Shown here piece by piece: positions 63,726 through 64,000 of a stretch of DNA of 64,000 bases (within the stretch, counting starts at the first letter, position 1; each line of letters starts with the position of its first letter). The translations under genes and the position numbers were made by a program. Origin of the DNA: Oceanospirillum beijerinckii DSM 7166. GTDB lineage: Bacteria > Pseudomonadota > Gammaproteobacteria > Pseudomonadales > Halomonadaceae. The DNA lies in contig NZ_AULT01000029.1 in the NCBI RefSeq assembly GCF_000422425.1, positions 17,607 to 81,606 on the forward strand, given 5' to 3'. The notes below the pieces were generated by a model. It was not told the DNA's origin, searched no databases, and saw nothing but the letters and a program-made list of their open reading frames with translations.

Positions 63726-64000
63726 TTAGGCTGATTGAGGGTGATATTCGCTTTGATGCTTTACAACACCAAAACAAATTTGAACAAGCTTGCGCATACC
63801 TGCGCACAGGGCCTGCATTTTACTTTTACCCTTCTCTACTAAACGCTTAAATTGATGTCGAATATCTGGGTTATGTTGTAAACAACTGACTGCTGCCATA
63901 TAGAGCTTTGCTCTTATTTTGGCTGGCCCCTGCTTACTTAAACGGCTTCTTCCTTTCCATTGCCCTGATTGCTGGATACGAGGCACTAAACCCAAATAGG
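63726..64000 (-). CDS. IS110-family transposase, C-terminal part (runs off the window)
   Basis: About 91 codons of a gene that begins beyond the right edge. The sequence YLGLVPRIQQSGQWKGRSRL, KIRAKLYMAAVSCLQHNPDI and GKSKMQALCAGMRKLVQICF is the transposase_20 domain with the conserved Ser/Gly region of IS110 transposases. Intactness cannot be judged. Confidence 0.85.
   Translation of the reverse strand, partial: YLGLVPRIQQSGQWKGRSRLSKQGPAKIRAKLYMAAVSCLQHNPDIRHQFKRLVEKGKSKMQALCAGMRKLVQICFGVVKHQSEYHPQSA

Overview
The window is a piece of chromosome from a marine-type gammaproteobacterium, most likely of the Oceanospirillales/Oceanospirillaceae kind. This is inferred from gene content (NorR-type control of a flavohemoglobin, PpyR-like protein, TRAP transporter, HpaGEFHI aromatic pathway, CcoM-like subunit, ElaA, ArfB, LonB-type protease). 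No rRNA or tRNA gene is present to settle it. Base composition looks near 45-50 % GC by eye. Most of the window is ordinary chromosomal backbone with a few accessory insertions.

Layout. 1-4.5 kb: end of a sulfide:quinone oxidoreductase, then a copper operon read leftward (copZ, copA and a coupled 26-codon membrane peptide) behind a MerR-type promoter, and a c-type cytochrome lipoprotein. 4.6-11 kb: ygfZ, a GAF histidine kinase, ung, apt with a purine permease, riboflavin synthase, then a gene-free stretch holding a likely small RNA. 11.4-19.4 kb: YaaR-like and DUF2489 proteins, a LonB-type protease, two chemoreceptors (Cache and PilJ/NIT sensor types) and a small conserved protein. 19.5-21.4 kb: a decayed ISAs1-family element beside a C-terminally truncated DUF3360 membrane protein. 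21.7-27.6 kb: a Crp/Fnr-like regulator, elaA, an EamA exporter, adenine deaminase, a membrane-anchored AraC regulator and a secreted alpha/beta hydrolase.

28.3-33.1 kb: the most unusual gene, a 1208-residue protein joining an apparently intact DyP-type haem peroxidase domain to a complete glycyl radical enzyme domain. It is followed by a periplasmic DUF2608 (HAD-like) protein. Two inverted copies of an 84-bp palindromic repeat lie just upstream; two more copies of that family occur at 25.07 and 47.54 kb. 33.5-43.6 kb: a two-component system, mgtE, arfB, a disordered small protein, a ccoM-like gene with an FNR-type box, a carboxylesterase, an inactive LytM lipoprotein, an eIF2B-like protein with KDPG aldolase, and an MFS transporter. 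43.9-47.5 kb: norR diverging from a ppyR-like gene and hmp, with NorR-type sites and a sigma-54 promoter between them. 47.9-51.7 kb: a sigma-54 activator frameshifted in a 10-C run, and a 3-hydroxybutyrate oligomer hydrolase.

52-64 kb: an XRE-cupin regulator, a three-gene TRAP transporter, RNase Z, and a homoprotocatechuate meta-cleavage lower-pathway cluster (hpaH, hpaI, hpaG1, hpaG2, hpaE, hpaF). REP/BIME-like repeats in opposite orientation flank hpaG1-G2-E. The window ends inside an IS110-family transposase. The pathway genes together would turn ring-cleaved homoprotocatechuate into succinate semialdehyde and pyruvate. The ring-cleaving dioxygenase (hpaD) and the hydroxylase (hpaBC) are not in the window.
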